From Comamonadaceae bacterium (GTDB lineage Bacteria; Pseudomonadota; Gammaproteobacteria; Burkholderiales; Burkholderiaceae_C): a stretch of DNA of 64,000 bases. Location of the stretch: contig JAIXRJ010000046.1 of the NCBI GenBank assembly GCA_027485235.1, positions 124,001 to 188,000 on the forward strand, given 5' to 3'. This document shows positions 21,579-29,561 of the stretch, one piece after another. The position numbers and the translations under genes are program-made. The first letter of the stretch is position 1; every line of letters begins with the position of its first letter. The notes under the pieces were generated by a model. It was not told the origin of the DNA. It worked only from the letters and a program-made list of their open reading frames with translations, and did no database searches.

Positions 21579-22013
21579 ATGACCCGCATCGAGTTCCATT
21601 TCAACGCGCCTGAGCGCTTGCAGTACGCCTGCCGTTTGTTGCGCAAGGCCCATGCGCAAAAACTGCGTGTGGCTGTGTTGGGATCGGCACCTTCATTGCG
21701 ACAGCTGGACATGGCTTTGTGGACTTTTTCAGCAGTCGATTTTGTGCCCCACAGTGGCGCTGCAGACAGTCCTGAAGTCCAAAACGCATCGGCTGTTTTG
21801 CTCAGCGAAGCCCCTGGCTTGTGCGCAGGACGTGATGTGCTGGTCAATCTGGGCGACGAGGTTCCAGAAGGATTTGAGCAATTCAAACGGCTGATCGAAA
21901 TCGTCCCGGTCGACGACCACGGACGCATGACCGCCAGGCAACGTTGGAAGCATTACGCCTCACAGGGTTACGATTTGATACAACACGACTTGGCCAAACG
22001 GAACGCAGCATGA
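21579..22013 (+). CDS. holC: DNA polymerase III chi subunit HolC
   Basis: A 144-residue clamp-loader accessory subunit that binds psi (HolD) and single-strand binding protein. It shows the family start TRIEFHFNAPERLQYACRLLRKA and the C-terminal block with RWKHYASQGYDLIQHD. It follows pepA directly, the conserved pepA-holC order, and its stop overlaps the next small gene (ATGA). ATG at 21579 was chosen because the open frame upstream lies inside pepA. Confidence 0.93.
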   Translation: MTRIEFHFNAPERLQYACRLLRKAHAQKLRVAVLGSAPSLRQLDMALWTFSAVDFVPHSGAADSPEVQNASAVLLSEAPGLCAGRDVLVNLGDEVPEGFEQFKRLIEIVPVDDHGRMTARQRWKHYASQGYDLIQHDLAKRNAA

Positions 22014-22294
22014 GCCACCCCCACAACACCTTGCCAATGGCTGACGAAAAAGCAGACCCAATTCCGCTGCTGACGACGGTGGTTCCTGCGTCTGAGATTC
22101 CAGCAGCTGTTTTGGCGGCGCTGGATGCCCGTCTGGCAGAAAGAGCTTCGGTTTTGGCACTTTCGCAAGAATTCATGCAAAACCTTCGACCTGAATTGGA
22201 CCGCATGGCAGCCGAATTGGTTCAGCGCAGTGTGCAGGGCATGTGGGACAAGCGGGCGGATGTTTACCAACGCATGGGTCGTCAAGCCGATTGA
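22010..22294 (+). CDS. Small hypothetical protein translated from the holC message
   Basis: A 94-residue hydrophilic protein with no membrane segment. It has a Pro/Ala-rich start and a predicted helical C-terminal half from about 38 (LDARLAERASVLALSQEF) to 92. The ATG overlaps the holC stop (ATGA), which implies translational coupling. In many proteobacteria valS follows holC; here this small gene takes that place. I do not recognise a named family; a structural or accessory role beside the replication subunit is only a guess. Confidence 0.75.
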   Translation: MSHPHNTLPMADEKADPIPLLTTVVPASEIPAAVLAALDARLAERASVLALSQEFMQNLRPELDRMAAELVQRSVQGMWDKRADVYQRMGRQAD

Positions 22295-22353
22295 AGTGTG
22301 TGAATCAGGTTTTTCCTGAGTCACAAAAGCTTGCATTTGAAGTATGGTTCAGC

Positions 22354-22376
22354 TTGCTTGATTGAAGCAATTTTTT
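22354..22376 (+). terminator. Intrinsic terminator or attenuator just before the solute-binding protein gene
   Basis: TTGCTT (22354-22359), a 5-base loop GATTG, AAGCAA (22365-22370), then six T. The stem is only 6 bp but perfect. It ends 13 bases before the next start codon and just ahead of its GGAG ribosome site, so it may end the pepA-holC transcript or act as a leader attenuator. Confidence 0.6.
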
Positions 22377-22389
22377 ATTCGGAGTATTC

Positions 22390-23556
22390 ATGAATTTTTC
22401 TGCTCATCGTTCTATGACAGTGCTGGCTGTCGCCGTGTCCACCTTGGTATTGGCCGCGTGTGGAAAAAAAGATGCCGCTTCTGAGGCTCAAGTGATCAAG
22501 ATCGGTCACGTTGGCCCAGTCAGTGGTGCGATCGCGCATCTGGGTAAAGACAATGAAAATGGCGCCCGCATGGCCATCGAGGAACTCAATGCTGCCGGTC
22601 TGAAAATGGGCGACAAAATCATCAAGTTCGAATTGCTGGCCGAAGACGATGCCGCCGATCCCAAACAAGGCACGGCCGCCGCCCAAAAGCTGGTGGATGC
22701 CAAAGTCAACGGTGTGATCGGTCACTTGAACTCCGGCACCACCATTCCCGCATCGCAGTTGTACAACGCTGCGGGCATTCCCCAGATCTCCCCATCGGCC
22801 ACCAACCCCAAGTACACCCGTCAGGGCTACGCGGGTGCTTTCCGCGTGGTGGCTGACGACGTTCACTTGGGCGGCACCCTCGGCAAATACGCCGTGGAGA
22901 CCCTCAAGGGCAAGAGCATCGCCGTGATCGATGACCGTACTGCTTACGGCCAGGGCGTGGCTGAAGAATTCAAGAAAGCCGTTGCGGCTGCCGGTGGCAG
23001 CGTGGTGGGCCACGAGTTCACCACCGACAAAGCCTCTGATTTCAACGCCATTTTGACGACCCTGAAGGCCAAGAAGCCTGATGTCGTGTTCTTCGGCGGC
23101 ATGGACGCTGTGGCCGGCCCCATGTTGCGCCAGATGAAATCTCTGGGCATCAATGCCAAGTTCATGGGCGGCGATGGCATCTGTACCGCCGAATTGGCCA
23201 AGTTGGCCGGTGACGCGATGAAAGACGAAGGCGTGATCTGCGCTGAAGCCGGTGGTGTCGAAGGCGAGCAGAAAGTCGGCATGGACAAGTTCCGTGCAGA
23301 CTTCAAAGCCAAGTACAACGCCGAAGTGCAGGTGTATGCCCCTTATGTGTACGACGCTGTCAAGGTCATGGCCACCGCCATGGTCAACGCTGGTTCTGCC
23401 GATCCGGCCAAGTACCTGCCTGCTTTGAAAAGCATCAATTACAAAGGCGTGACCGGCAACATTGTTTTTGACGAAAAAGGCGACATCAAAAACGGTGCTT
23501 TGACCCTCTACACCTACAAAGGCGGCGAGCGCGCCCAACTGGCCGTTGTTCGTTGA
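22390..23556 (+). CDS. Branched-chain amino acid ABC transporter substrate-binding lipoprotein (LivJ/K-like)
   Basis: A 388-residue periplasmic binding protein of the Peripla_BP_6 type. The N-terminal signal ends in the lipobox LAAC with Cys24, so it is probably anchored to a membrane as a lipoprotein, whereas most LivJ/K proteins in Gram-negatives are free. The mature part begins with IKIGHVGPVSG and contains GHLNSGTTIPASQLYN, a typical ligand-binding loop for the amino-acid backbone. A good GGAG ribosome site (22381-22384) precedes ATG 22390. No permease or ATPase gene is adjacent, so it works with components encoded elsewhere or serves another role. A strong promoter was not identified. 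Confidence 0.9.
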   Translation: MNFSAHRSMTVLAVAVSTLVLAACGKKDAASEAQVIKIGHVGPVSGAIAHLGKDNENGARMAIEELNAAGLKMGDKIIKFELLAEDDAADPKQGTAAAQKLVDAKVNGVIGHLNSGTTIPASQLYNAAGIPQISPSATNPKYTRQGYAGAFRVVADDVHLGGTLGKYAVETLKGKSIAVIDDRTAYGQGVAEEFKKAVAAAGGSVVGHEFTTDKASDFNAILTTLKAKKPDVVFFGGMDAVAGPMLRQMKSLGINAKFMGGDGICTAELAKLAGDAMKDEGVICAEAGGVEGEQKVGMDKFRADFKAKYNAEVQVYAPYVYDAVKVMATAMVNAGSADPAKYLPALKSINYKGVTGNIVFDEKGDIKNGALTLYTYKGGERAQLAVVR

Positions 23557-23568
23557 TGTGACTCGCCT

Positions 23569-23583
23569 CTGACACGGTGTCAG
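23569..23583. repeat. 15-bp palindrome after the binding-protein gene
   Basis: CTGACAC, one central G, GTGTCAG: perfect 7-bp arms with a one-base centre. It lies 13 bases after the stop codon. The short centre suits a dimeric protein site better than an RNA hairpin. Confidence 0.55.
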
Positions 23584-23647
23584 ATGATCCGTCCTGCATC
23601 AAGTTGACACTTGGGGCGGTGAACTGAGTCGGCAAATGTTGGTCAAG

Positions 23648-23674
23648 GACGCCCGATGCATGGCATCGGGCGTC
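23648..23674. repeat. Long GC-rich inverted repeat (12-bp arms, 3-base loop)
   Basis: GACGCCCGATGC (23648-23659), loop ATG, then GCATCGGGCGTC (23663-23674). The stem is perfect and GC-rich but no T tract follows on either strand, so it is not a standard intrinsic terminator. It may protect or pause the 3' end of the upstream transcript. Confidence 0.7.
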
Positions 23675-23986
23675 AAGATGCTGTTCACTTGCCAACCGGC
23701 GAGCGCTTGTTTTTCAGAATCAGTGACCCCGCTCAAACCAACACATGTGTCACTCGTGCTCAACATGTCGAACGTCGCATGGCGCCCTCACTAAAGTCCA
23801 CCCGCGCTGGCCATTCCCGCTGCGCGCATTTCAGTCTGGCGTTCGACCTTGCATCCCATTCGGGCATGGTGTGATGGGCTTGCACGTCTGACTTGCATCT
23901 TCATTGGGTAAGATTGTTTTGTGATTTCAATCTTGAATCAGCCCGTTTAATTTGAATTTGAGATTGCCAAACTCCTGAAAGAAATC

Positions 23987-24739
23987 ATGTTTGAACAAGC
24001 TGTATCCAAGAATCCTCTTGTTTCGGTGATTATCACTTGTAAAAATAGGCTGGAACATTTAAAGCAGAGTTTGCCAAAGTTGTGCGCACAAGAACCATTA
24101 GAGGTCATCGTCGTCGATTATGGATGTTTGGAAGGAACCAGAACTTGGGTAAAAAACAATTTCCCAAATGTTCGTTTGGTCTGTGTAGATGATGATCCTG
24201 TTTTCTCGCTCAGCAGAGCAAGAAACATGGGAGCTTCCTACGGCCAGGGAAAATTTCTCATGTTTTCGGATGCAGACATCATCATTGATTTTTCAATCCA
24301 CGAATGGGTTGAAAACAATTCAGTGCCGGGGGAATTCTACACAATCAACCCCAAAAAGGACCCCTCACTTTGCGGCACAGCGATCATCAATAAAAATGAT
24401 TTTCATCTTGTGGGAAAATATGACGAAGCGTTCAGAGGTTGGGGAGGTGAAGATGTAGAGCTTTACAAGCGGCTCATATACAGATCAATTCAACATAAGT
24501 TTATCAACGATCAGAAAATTTCAGCCATTCAGCATGATGACAATATCAGATTGTTATCGTTGGAACAAGGGGGGGGTGGATCGAGAAGGAAAGCGTTGAT
24601 GATCACGAAATTATATACAAATATTATTATTGACCTTTACAGGAACAATAATTATTTAACGATCAATGATAGAATGGCATTGATGAGCCAAGTTAAGCAG
24701 CACGTCGATAACTTAGAAAGTAAAGATAATTTAAGGTAA
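23987..24739 (+). CDS. Family 2-like glycosyltransferase of the glycan island
   Basis: A 250-residue GT-A fold transferase without membrane segments. VSVIITCKNR (12-21) opens the nucleotide-sugar domain. The metal-binding D-x-D is FSDAD (Asp95, Asp97). The acceptor/catalytic block GWGGEDVELYKRL (151-163) matches the C-terminal motif of galactosyl- and chondroitin-polymerase-type enzymes. It should add a sugar to a surface glycan; donor and acceptor are not known. Codon use is strongly AT-rich, unlike the flanking chromosome, which suggests transfer. A run of eight G at codons 195-197 could make the frame unstable: gain of one G gives a stop after about 19 altered codons and loss of one gives a stop after about 7. 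Confidence 0.85.
   Translation: MFEQAVSKNPLVSVIITCKNRLEHLKQSLPKLCAQEPLEVIVVDYGCLEGTRTWVKNNFPNVRLVCVDDDPVFSLSRARNMGASYGQGKFLMFSDADIIIDFSIHEWVENNSVPGEFYTINPKKDPSLCGTAIINKNDFHLVGKYDEAFRGWGGEDVELYKRLIYRSIQHKFINDQKISAIQHDDNIRLLSLEQGGGGSRRKALMITKLYTNIIIDLYRNNNYLTINDRMALMSQVKQHVDNLESKDNLR
24569..24576 (+). repeat. G8 homopolymer inside the glycosyltransferase gene
   Basis: Eight consecutive G in an otherwise AT-rich coding sequence, encoding Gly195-Gly197 together with the next base. It is a candidate slipped-strand site. The present length keeps the 250-codon frame open. Confidence 0.7.
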
Positions 24740-24765
24740 TTTCAAATAAATCTTATTGAATATTT

Positions 24766-25665
24766 TCAGTATTTTAAAAATGGAAATGATGGCGCCTCTT
24801 CAAATGTGACGCATGAACTCAGTTTTTTGATGCTTGATTCAAAAACTGCTTCGTTCTTGTAGTAAGAGCCTGGATATAAAGTTGTTGGAATTTTAAGAAT
24901 GGATGCTCCGATTGCAACATGCAATCTGTCTGTGTAGATGCGATCAAACATGCTTAATCCCATCAGAAATGCTGCTGAAAGCAACGTTGAATAATTGCTA
25001 AGCGTCCACCTTGTGACTACAAGACTTGATATGTCGAATGTATCGTTTATTTTCGGTACTTCCGATTCTTTGTCGGTACGAAATAAGTAGCCGGTTCTTC
25101 GATGAGATTTGGAGTGCAGGATTGATTTGCGTAAAATAAATTCAATTGCAGAAACTATTTGATTCGGTGCTTTTTTAATATCATTTGAGTAATCAGAGAA
25201 AAGAATGTCAGGATTTATCCTAAAGGCAAGATCATGATCGAAAAATGTTTTGGCAGTTTGAAATTTCGAAACATATTGATAGGATGGTTTTTCTCTGCAA
25301 AAAATATGGTAACGCTCATCCAGATTTTGAATCAAATTGGAATGACCTGAAACAGTGTGTGGTAACAGAACTATGGTGTTTGGCTTGTGGAGCACTGCAG
25401 ACAAAAAATGTGAACACTCCTTGTAATAGGGGACCAAGTTGCCACCGCCGCCATAAATTAACACGGCATTCGGTATTTTATTGATTGATTCAATGGGGTG
25501 AAATTTTACACCTAATTTATCAAAAGCCATTTTGGTGCCTGTGCTGATGAGCGCATCACCCAAGTTACCGTTATTCGGGAAGTAAATGAGCGGCTTATCG
25601 AGTTCAGCACAAAAAAGTACGGAATCTGTCAATATATAGTCAATTGATAAATTATTGGTGCTCAT
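24766..25665 (-). CDS. Polysaccharide pyruvyl transferase family protein
   Basis: A 299-residue cytoplasmic protein. The N-terminal NNGNLGDALI motif (31-40) and YGGGGNLVPYY (71-81) are hallmarks of the CsaB/WcaK-type pyruvyl transferase family, as is YTDRLHVAIGA near residue 245. Members add ketal-linked pyruvate from phosphoenolpyruvate to sugars of exopolysaccharide or cell-wall polymers. AT-rich composition matches the neighbouring genes. It is convergent with the glycosyltransferase (26 bases between stops) and lies 14 bases downstream of the methyltransferase gene on the same strand, so those two are one operon. Confidence 0.83.
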   Translation of the reverse strand: MSTNNLSIDYILTDSVLFCAELDKPLIYFPNNGNLGDALISTGTKMAFDKLGVKFHPIESINKIPNAVLIYGGGGNLVPYYKECSHFLSAVLHKPNTIVLLPHTVSGHSNLIQNLDERYHIFCREKPSYQYVSKFQTAKTFFDHDLAFRINPDILFSDYSNDIKKAPNQIVSAIEFILRKSILHSKSHRRTGYLFRTDKESEVPKINDTFDISSLVVTRWTLSNYSTLLSAAFLMGLSMFDRIYTDRLHVAIGASILKIPTTLYPGSYYKNEAVFESSIKKLSSCVTFEEAPSFPFLKY

Positions 25666-25679
25666 GAGGGGGTTGTTGC

Positions 25680-26408
25680 TTAATCAGGAAGCCGTCTTAA
25701 TTTCAGAGACCGCGCTGAATCATCTTTTGAGAATGAGAGGGTGGATGATGCAAGAAACTCATCAGTTGCCTTTCTGCAACCACCCCAATCATTGTAGTCA
25801 TCTAAAATAATGCAAGCTCCGATACTGAGGTGCGGTGTGATCCGCTCAAGACATGTCAGTACAGGTTCATACCAATCCACATCTATGTGAGCAAAAGCGA
25901 TATTGCCGGTTGGGTGAAGGGTGTTTTGGATTAAACCTTGGATGAGTTGGATATTTTCTGATTCAAAATCGACATCAAATGTTCTGAAGTTTTCTTTTAC
26001 AACTTCCATTAAATTGTGGACATATCCGTAATACTTATTCCCATTGATTCCCACAGATCGCCCTTCAGAAATGATCTTGTAACGGTGATGAACTTCTGCA
26101 GGATCAGCCTCAGAAGGTGGCGGGATCATGCCAAAAACGTCGTAGACATCCAGTTGACGACCAATGCCCTTCAATTTCGATATCAAAATTGCTGACCCTC
26201 CTAAAGCGCATCCGGCTTCAATAAAACTTCCCGAAACATTTTGGTCAAGAACATCAATGCACGTTTGGGCAAGCATATTGAGTTTTTTATTGCTCAAGTA
26301 AGTGAGATTTTTTAAGCGAATACTGTCAATGAGCAACTGTACTTTGGTAGATTGTACATTTGAATCGTGAATGCAGATATCGTTGTCTGATGACTTTGAA
26401 TTTTTCAT
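25680..26408 (-). CDS. TylF/MycF-like SAM-dependent O-methyltransferase
   Basis: A 242-residue class I methyltransferase. The SAM loop is FIEAGCALGGSAI (about 62-74). The metal and catalytic acidic block appears as FAHIDVDWYEP and LDDYNDWGGCRKA, typical of the Mg-dependent macrocin O-methyltransferase (TylF) family, members of which methylate sugar hydroxyls of macrolides and of surface polysaccharides. In this setting, with a glycosyltransferase and a pyruvyltransferase, capping or decoration of a surface glycan is the likely function. Low GC as for its neighbours. Confidence 0.85.
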   Translation of the reverse strand: MKNSKSSDNDICIHDSNVQSTKVQLLIDSIRLKNLTYLSNKKLNMLAQTCIDVLDQNVSGSFIEAGCALGGSAILISKLKGIGRQLDVYDVFGMIPPPSEADPAEVHHRYKIISEGRSVGINGNKYYGYVHNLMEVVKENFRTFDVDFESENIQLIQGLIQNTLHPTGNIAFAHIDVDWYEPVLTCLERITPHLSIGACIILDDYNDWGGCRKATDEFLASSTLSFSKDDSARSLKLRRLPD

Positions 26409-26868
26409 TTTTTGATGGAGTAATTCAAGGGTGGGGGATTAATTGATGAAATCCGAAAGAGCTAAACCCCTTGATGAGGGGCTGAAGCTTCCGAGATTCC
26501 TTGATCCTTGATCGGCCAGGAATTAATCATCAAGTTCATCGGCTTTTGAACCGTCTCGCTCTTGCGTTGAAATCTTTTTCGAACAAATTTTTTTTTCGTC
26601 CGTGTGTCCCTGTGCATGCACGCGACGTAACCAGCCAAGCGCAAGCGCAGCCCCAAAGCGTGCCATGAAGCACTCCCATCAACGCCTAAAACCGCCTTGG
26701 CTTTGGTGGATTTTCCCATGTTGGAACATCTGGTCGTGATCCTGACCCAGGTATCATGGCCTTGGACGGTGGGGGCTGTTGTGAAGTATCCACGGGCCAT
26801 CGAATCACATGCTCATTGGCACACCAGAAACGAAAAACGCGCCCGAGGGCGCGTTTTTACTGGGTTTC
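26409..26868. other. Intergenic region between the glycan island and tRNA-Ser
   Basis: About 460 bases without a gene I can support. An open frame of 112 codons on the minus strand (26462-26800) has mixed composition, a Lys/Arg-rich tail caused by an A-rich run, and no ribosome site, so it is not called. GC content returns to the chromosomal level by about 26,620, which places the right edge of the low-GC island there. I looked for a second copy of the tRNA-Ser 3' end and saw none. Confidence 0.5.
26833..26858 (-). terminator. Intrinsic terminator of tRNA-Ser
   Basis: A strong stem with arms ACGCGCC and GGCGCGT, a four-base loop, and five A before and five T after. Read on the minus strand it lies 11 bases beyond the tRNA; by symmetry it can also stop plus-strand transcripts coming from the island side. 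Confidence 0.9.
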
Positions 26869-26959
26869 TGGCGGAACAGGCGGGATTCGAACCCGCGGTG
26901 GGCTATTAACCCACACACGCTTTCCAGGCGTGCGACTTAAACCACTCATCCACCGTTCC
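26869..26959 (-). tRNA. tRNA-Ser (anticodon GGA)
   Basis: A 91-base cloverleaf with encoded CCA (complement of 26869-26871). Acceptor arm GGAACGG pairs with CTGTTCC with one G-U pair. The anticodon loop is CTGGAAA, giving anticodon GGA for TCC/TCT serine codons. A long variable arm is present, as in all serine tRNAs, and the T-loop GGTTCGAATCC is standard. The low-GC glycan island begins about 450 bases beyond its 3' end. Confidence 0.97.
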
Positions 26960-27131
26960 AGAGGTAACGATTGTAGCAGTGGAAAAGTGCGTTCTGAGAG
27001 GCAGGATACATTTCCCAAAGGCCTTTTCACCGGGTATTTCGTTTAATTCTGGTTTTCGTCGCTAGAAGCCGGTTTTTATCCTTAAACTTCGCGCCTGTTT
27101 CCCCTCTTCTGGGCTTTGTCCCCATCCCGCC

Positions 27132-29405
27132 ATGAAATTTCGTTTCCCCATCGTCATCATTGACGAAGATTACCGCTCCGAAAACACATCGGGTTTGGGC
27201 ATTCGCGCTTTGGCAGACGCCATCGTCAGCGAGGGCTTGGAGGTCTTGGGTGTGACCAGCTACGGTGACTTGTCGCAATTTGCGCAGCAGCAGAGCCGCG
27301 CCAGTGCTTTTATTTTGTCGATTGACGACGAAGAGTTTTCGCCAGGCCCGGACCTGGACCCGGCCGTCATCAACTTGCGCGCTTTCATTGACGAGGTGCG
27401 CCGCAAGAATGCCGATGTGCCCATCTACATTTATGGCGAGACCAAAACATCGCGCCACTTGCCCAACGACATCCTGCGCGAGTTGCATGGCTTCATCCAC
27501 ATGTTTGAAGACACGCCCGAGTTTGTGGCGCGCCACATCATCCGTGAGGCCAAAAGTTACCTGGAAGGTGTGCAGCCGCCGTTCTTCAAAGCCTTGCTTG
27601 ATTACGCCGAAGACGGCTCTTACTCATGGCACTGCCCGGGACACTCGGGCGGCGTGGCTTTTCTGAAAAGCCCGGTGGGCCAGATGTACCACCAGTTTTA
27701 CGGAGAAAACATGTTGCGCGCCGACGTGTGCAACGCGGTGGAGGAACTCGGTCAGTTGCTGGACCACAACGGCGCGATTGGTGAGAGCGAACGCAATGCG
27801 GCGCGTATTTTCAATGCGGACCATTGTTATTTTGTGACCAATGGCACCAGCACTTCCAACAAGATTGTGTGGCACCACACCGTGGCCCCGGGCGATGTGG
27901 TGGTGGTGGACCGCAACTGCCACAAATCCATCTTGCACGCGATCATCATGACCGGTGCCGTCCCGGTGTTCATGAAGCCCACACGCAACCACTACGGCAT
28001 CATTGGCCCCATCCCCAAAAGCGAGTTCGAGCCTGCGGCCATCATGGCCAAAATCAAAGCCAACCCCTTGCTCAAAGGGGTAGATCCCAAGAAGGTCAAG
28101 CCCCGTGTGATGGCGCTCACGCAGTCCACCTACGATGGTGTGCTCTACAACACCGAAACCATCAAGCAGATGCTCGACGGTTATGTGGAGAACCTGCACT
28201 TTGACGAAGCCTGGTTGCCGCACGCGGCCTTCCACCCGTTTTATGGTCCCTACCACGCCATGGGCAAAAAGCGTGCGCGCCCCAAAGAGTCGATGGTTTA
28301 CGCCACGCAATCCATCCACAAACTCCTGGCGGGCATCAGCCAGGCCAGCCATGTGCTGGTGCAAGATGCGCAAAGCGTCAAACTCGACAGGCCCTTGTTC
28401 AACGAGGCCTATTTGATGCACACCTCCACTTCGCCGCAGTACAGCATCATTGCCAGCTGCGATGTGGCTGCGGCCATGATGGAGCCGCCTGGTGGCACCG
28501 CCTTGGTCGAAGAAAGCATTGCTGAAGCGCTGGATTTCCGCCGCGCCATGCGCAAGATCGATGCCGAATACGGCAAAGACTGGTGGTTCAAGGTCTGGGG
28601 CCCGGAAAAATATGCCGACGAGGGCATCGGCCGGGCCGACGACTGGATCTTGCACAACGACCCACGCAAAAAGTCGAGCAAGTGGCACGGCTTTGGCAAG
28701 CAACTGGCCGATGGCTTTAACATGCTGGACCCGATCAAGTCGACCATCGTGACGCCGGGTTTGGACTTGGATGGCAAGTTTGACAAGACCGGCATTCCTG
28801 CTTCCATAGTCAGCAAATTTCTGACCGAGCATGGCGTGGTGGTGGAGAAAACAGGCCTCTACAGTTTCTTCATCATGTTCACCATCGGCATCACCAAGGG
28901 CCGCTGGAATTCGCTGCTCACGGCTTTGCAGCAGTTCAAGGACGAATACGCCAAGAACCAACCCATGTGGAAAATCATGCCGGAGTTTTGCCAAAAACAC
29001 CCGCGCTACGAGCGCATGGGGCTGCGCGATTTGTGCCAGCATGTGCACGAGATGTATGCCAAATACGACATCGCCATTTTGACCACGGACATGTATTTGT
29101 CGGATTTGGCCCCGGCCATGCGTCCATCAGATGCCTATGCCCACATTGCCCAGCGCAAGACAGAACGCGTGGAAATTGACCACTTGGAAGGCCGTGTCAC
29201 CGTGGGCTTGGTGACGCCTTATCCACCAGGCATTCCGCTTTTGATTCCAGGCGAGGTTTTCAACAAGAAAATCGTGGATTACCTCAAGTTCGCCCGCGAG
29301 TTCAACGAGAAGTGCCCAGGTTTTGAAACCGACATCCACGGCTTGGTGGAGACCGTGGATGACGACGGCAAGAAACGCTATTTTGCGGATTGCGTGAAGG
29401 CTTGA
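27132..29405 (+). CDS. Orn/Lys/Arg decarboxylase (inducible-type, with wing domain)
   Basis: A 757-residue group III PLP decarboxylase, the full length of the AdiA/LdcC/SpeC class. The N-terminal wing (about 1-130, starting FRFPIVIIDEDYRSE) has a response-regulator-like fold. The PLP domain carries HCPGHSGG and FVTNGTSTSNK, the aspartate region HFDEAW, and the Schiff-base lysine Lys397 in QSIHK. A C-terminal domain follows from about 590. It converts a basic amino acid to its polyamine and CO2, serving polyamine synthesis or acid resistance. I cannot tell arginine, lysine and ornithine apart by eye. No antiporter gene is next to it, which argues somewhat for a biosynthetic role. Confidence 0.93.
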   Translation: MKFRFPIVIIDEDYRSENTSGLGIRALADAIVSEGLEVLGVTSYGDLSQFAQQQSRASAFILSIDDEEFSPGPDLDPAVINLRAFIDEVRRKNADVPIYIYGETKTSRHLPNDILRELHGFIHMFEDTPEFVARHIIREAKSYLEGVQPPFFKALLDYAEDGSYSWHCPGHSGGVAFLKSPVGQMYHQFYGENMLRADVCNAVEELGQLLDHNGAIGESERNAARIFNADHCYFVTNGTSTSNKIVWHHTVAPGDVVVVDRNCHKSILHAIIMTGAVPVFMKPTRNHYGIIGPIPKSEFEPAAIMAKIKANPLLKGVDPKKVKPRVMALTQSTYDGVLYNTETIKQMLDGYVENLHFDEAWLPHAAFHPFYGPYHAMGKKRARPKESMVYATQSIHKLLAGISQASHVLVQDAQSVKLDRPLFNEAYLMHTSTSPQYSIIASCDVAAAMMEPPGGTALVEESIAEALDFRRAMRKIDAEYGKDWWFKVWGPEKYADEGIGRADDWILHNDPRKKSSKWHGFGKQLADGFNMLDPIKSTIVTPGLDLDGKFDKTGIPASIVSKFLTEHGVVVEKTGLYSFFIMFTIGITKGRWNSLLTALQQFKDEYAKNQPMWKIMPEFCQKHPRYERMGLRDLCQHVHEMYAKYDIAILTTDMYLSDLAPAMRPSDAYAHIAQRKTERVEIDHLEGRVTVGLVTPYPPGIPLLIPGEVFNKKIVDYLKFAREFNEKCPGFETDIHGLVETVDDDGKKRYFADCVKA

Positions 29406-29486
29406 GAACCGTGTGTGGCAGGGGAGTTGGGGCCCTGTGCGGGCGGCGATTTGGCGAGCGAAGCGAGTTATGAGCCGGGGCAGCGC

Positions 29487-29510
29487 CCGCCTTGCCTCAG
29501 GCGGTCTTTG
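29487..29510 (+). terminator. Possible terminator after the decarboxylase gene
   Basis: CCGCCT (29487-29492), a 6-base loop and AGGCGG (29499-29504), then TCTTTG. The stem is GC-rich but the T tract is poor. It lies between the convergent decarboxylase and fabI genes. Confidence 0.4.
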
Positions 29511-29561
29511 CGATGGCGATCACCCTTTGCCGACAACGCACTTGGTGAAACGAAATACGGA

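Larger units (their letters stand above)
23557..23986 (+). other. Intergenic region of 430 bases between the binding protein and the glycan island
   Basis: No credible gene. It holds two inverted repeats (23569-23583 and 23648-23674) after the binding-protein gene, and a third pair, AAGATTG (23910-23916) with CAATCTT (23928-23934), in front of the glycosyltransferase. Base composition falls from the chromosomal average to AT-rich over the last 100 bases. Short open frames here have no start signal or sensible composition. Confidence 0.6.

Noticed and set aside
23656..23874. Short open frame in the gap before the glycan island
   Set aside because: It starts inside the 23648-23674 hairpin loop, has no ribosome site and no recognisable sequence.
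26462..26800. 112-codon open frame on the minus strand between the island and tRNA-Ser
   Set aside because: No ribosome site, uneven composition, Lys/Arg-rich part explained by an A-rich run, and overlap with the tRNA-Ser upstream-terminator side; no recognisable domain.
26869..26959. Integration of the glycan island into tRNA-Ser with a duplicated end
   Set aside because: I looked for a second copy of the tRNA 3' end between 23.5 and 26.8 kb and did not see one, and no integrase is present, so only proximity is claimed.
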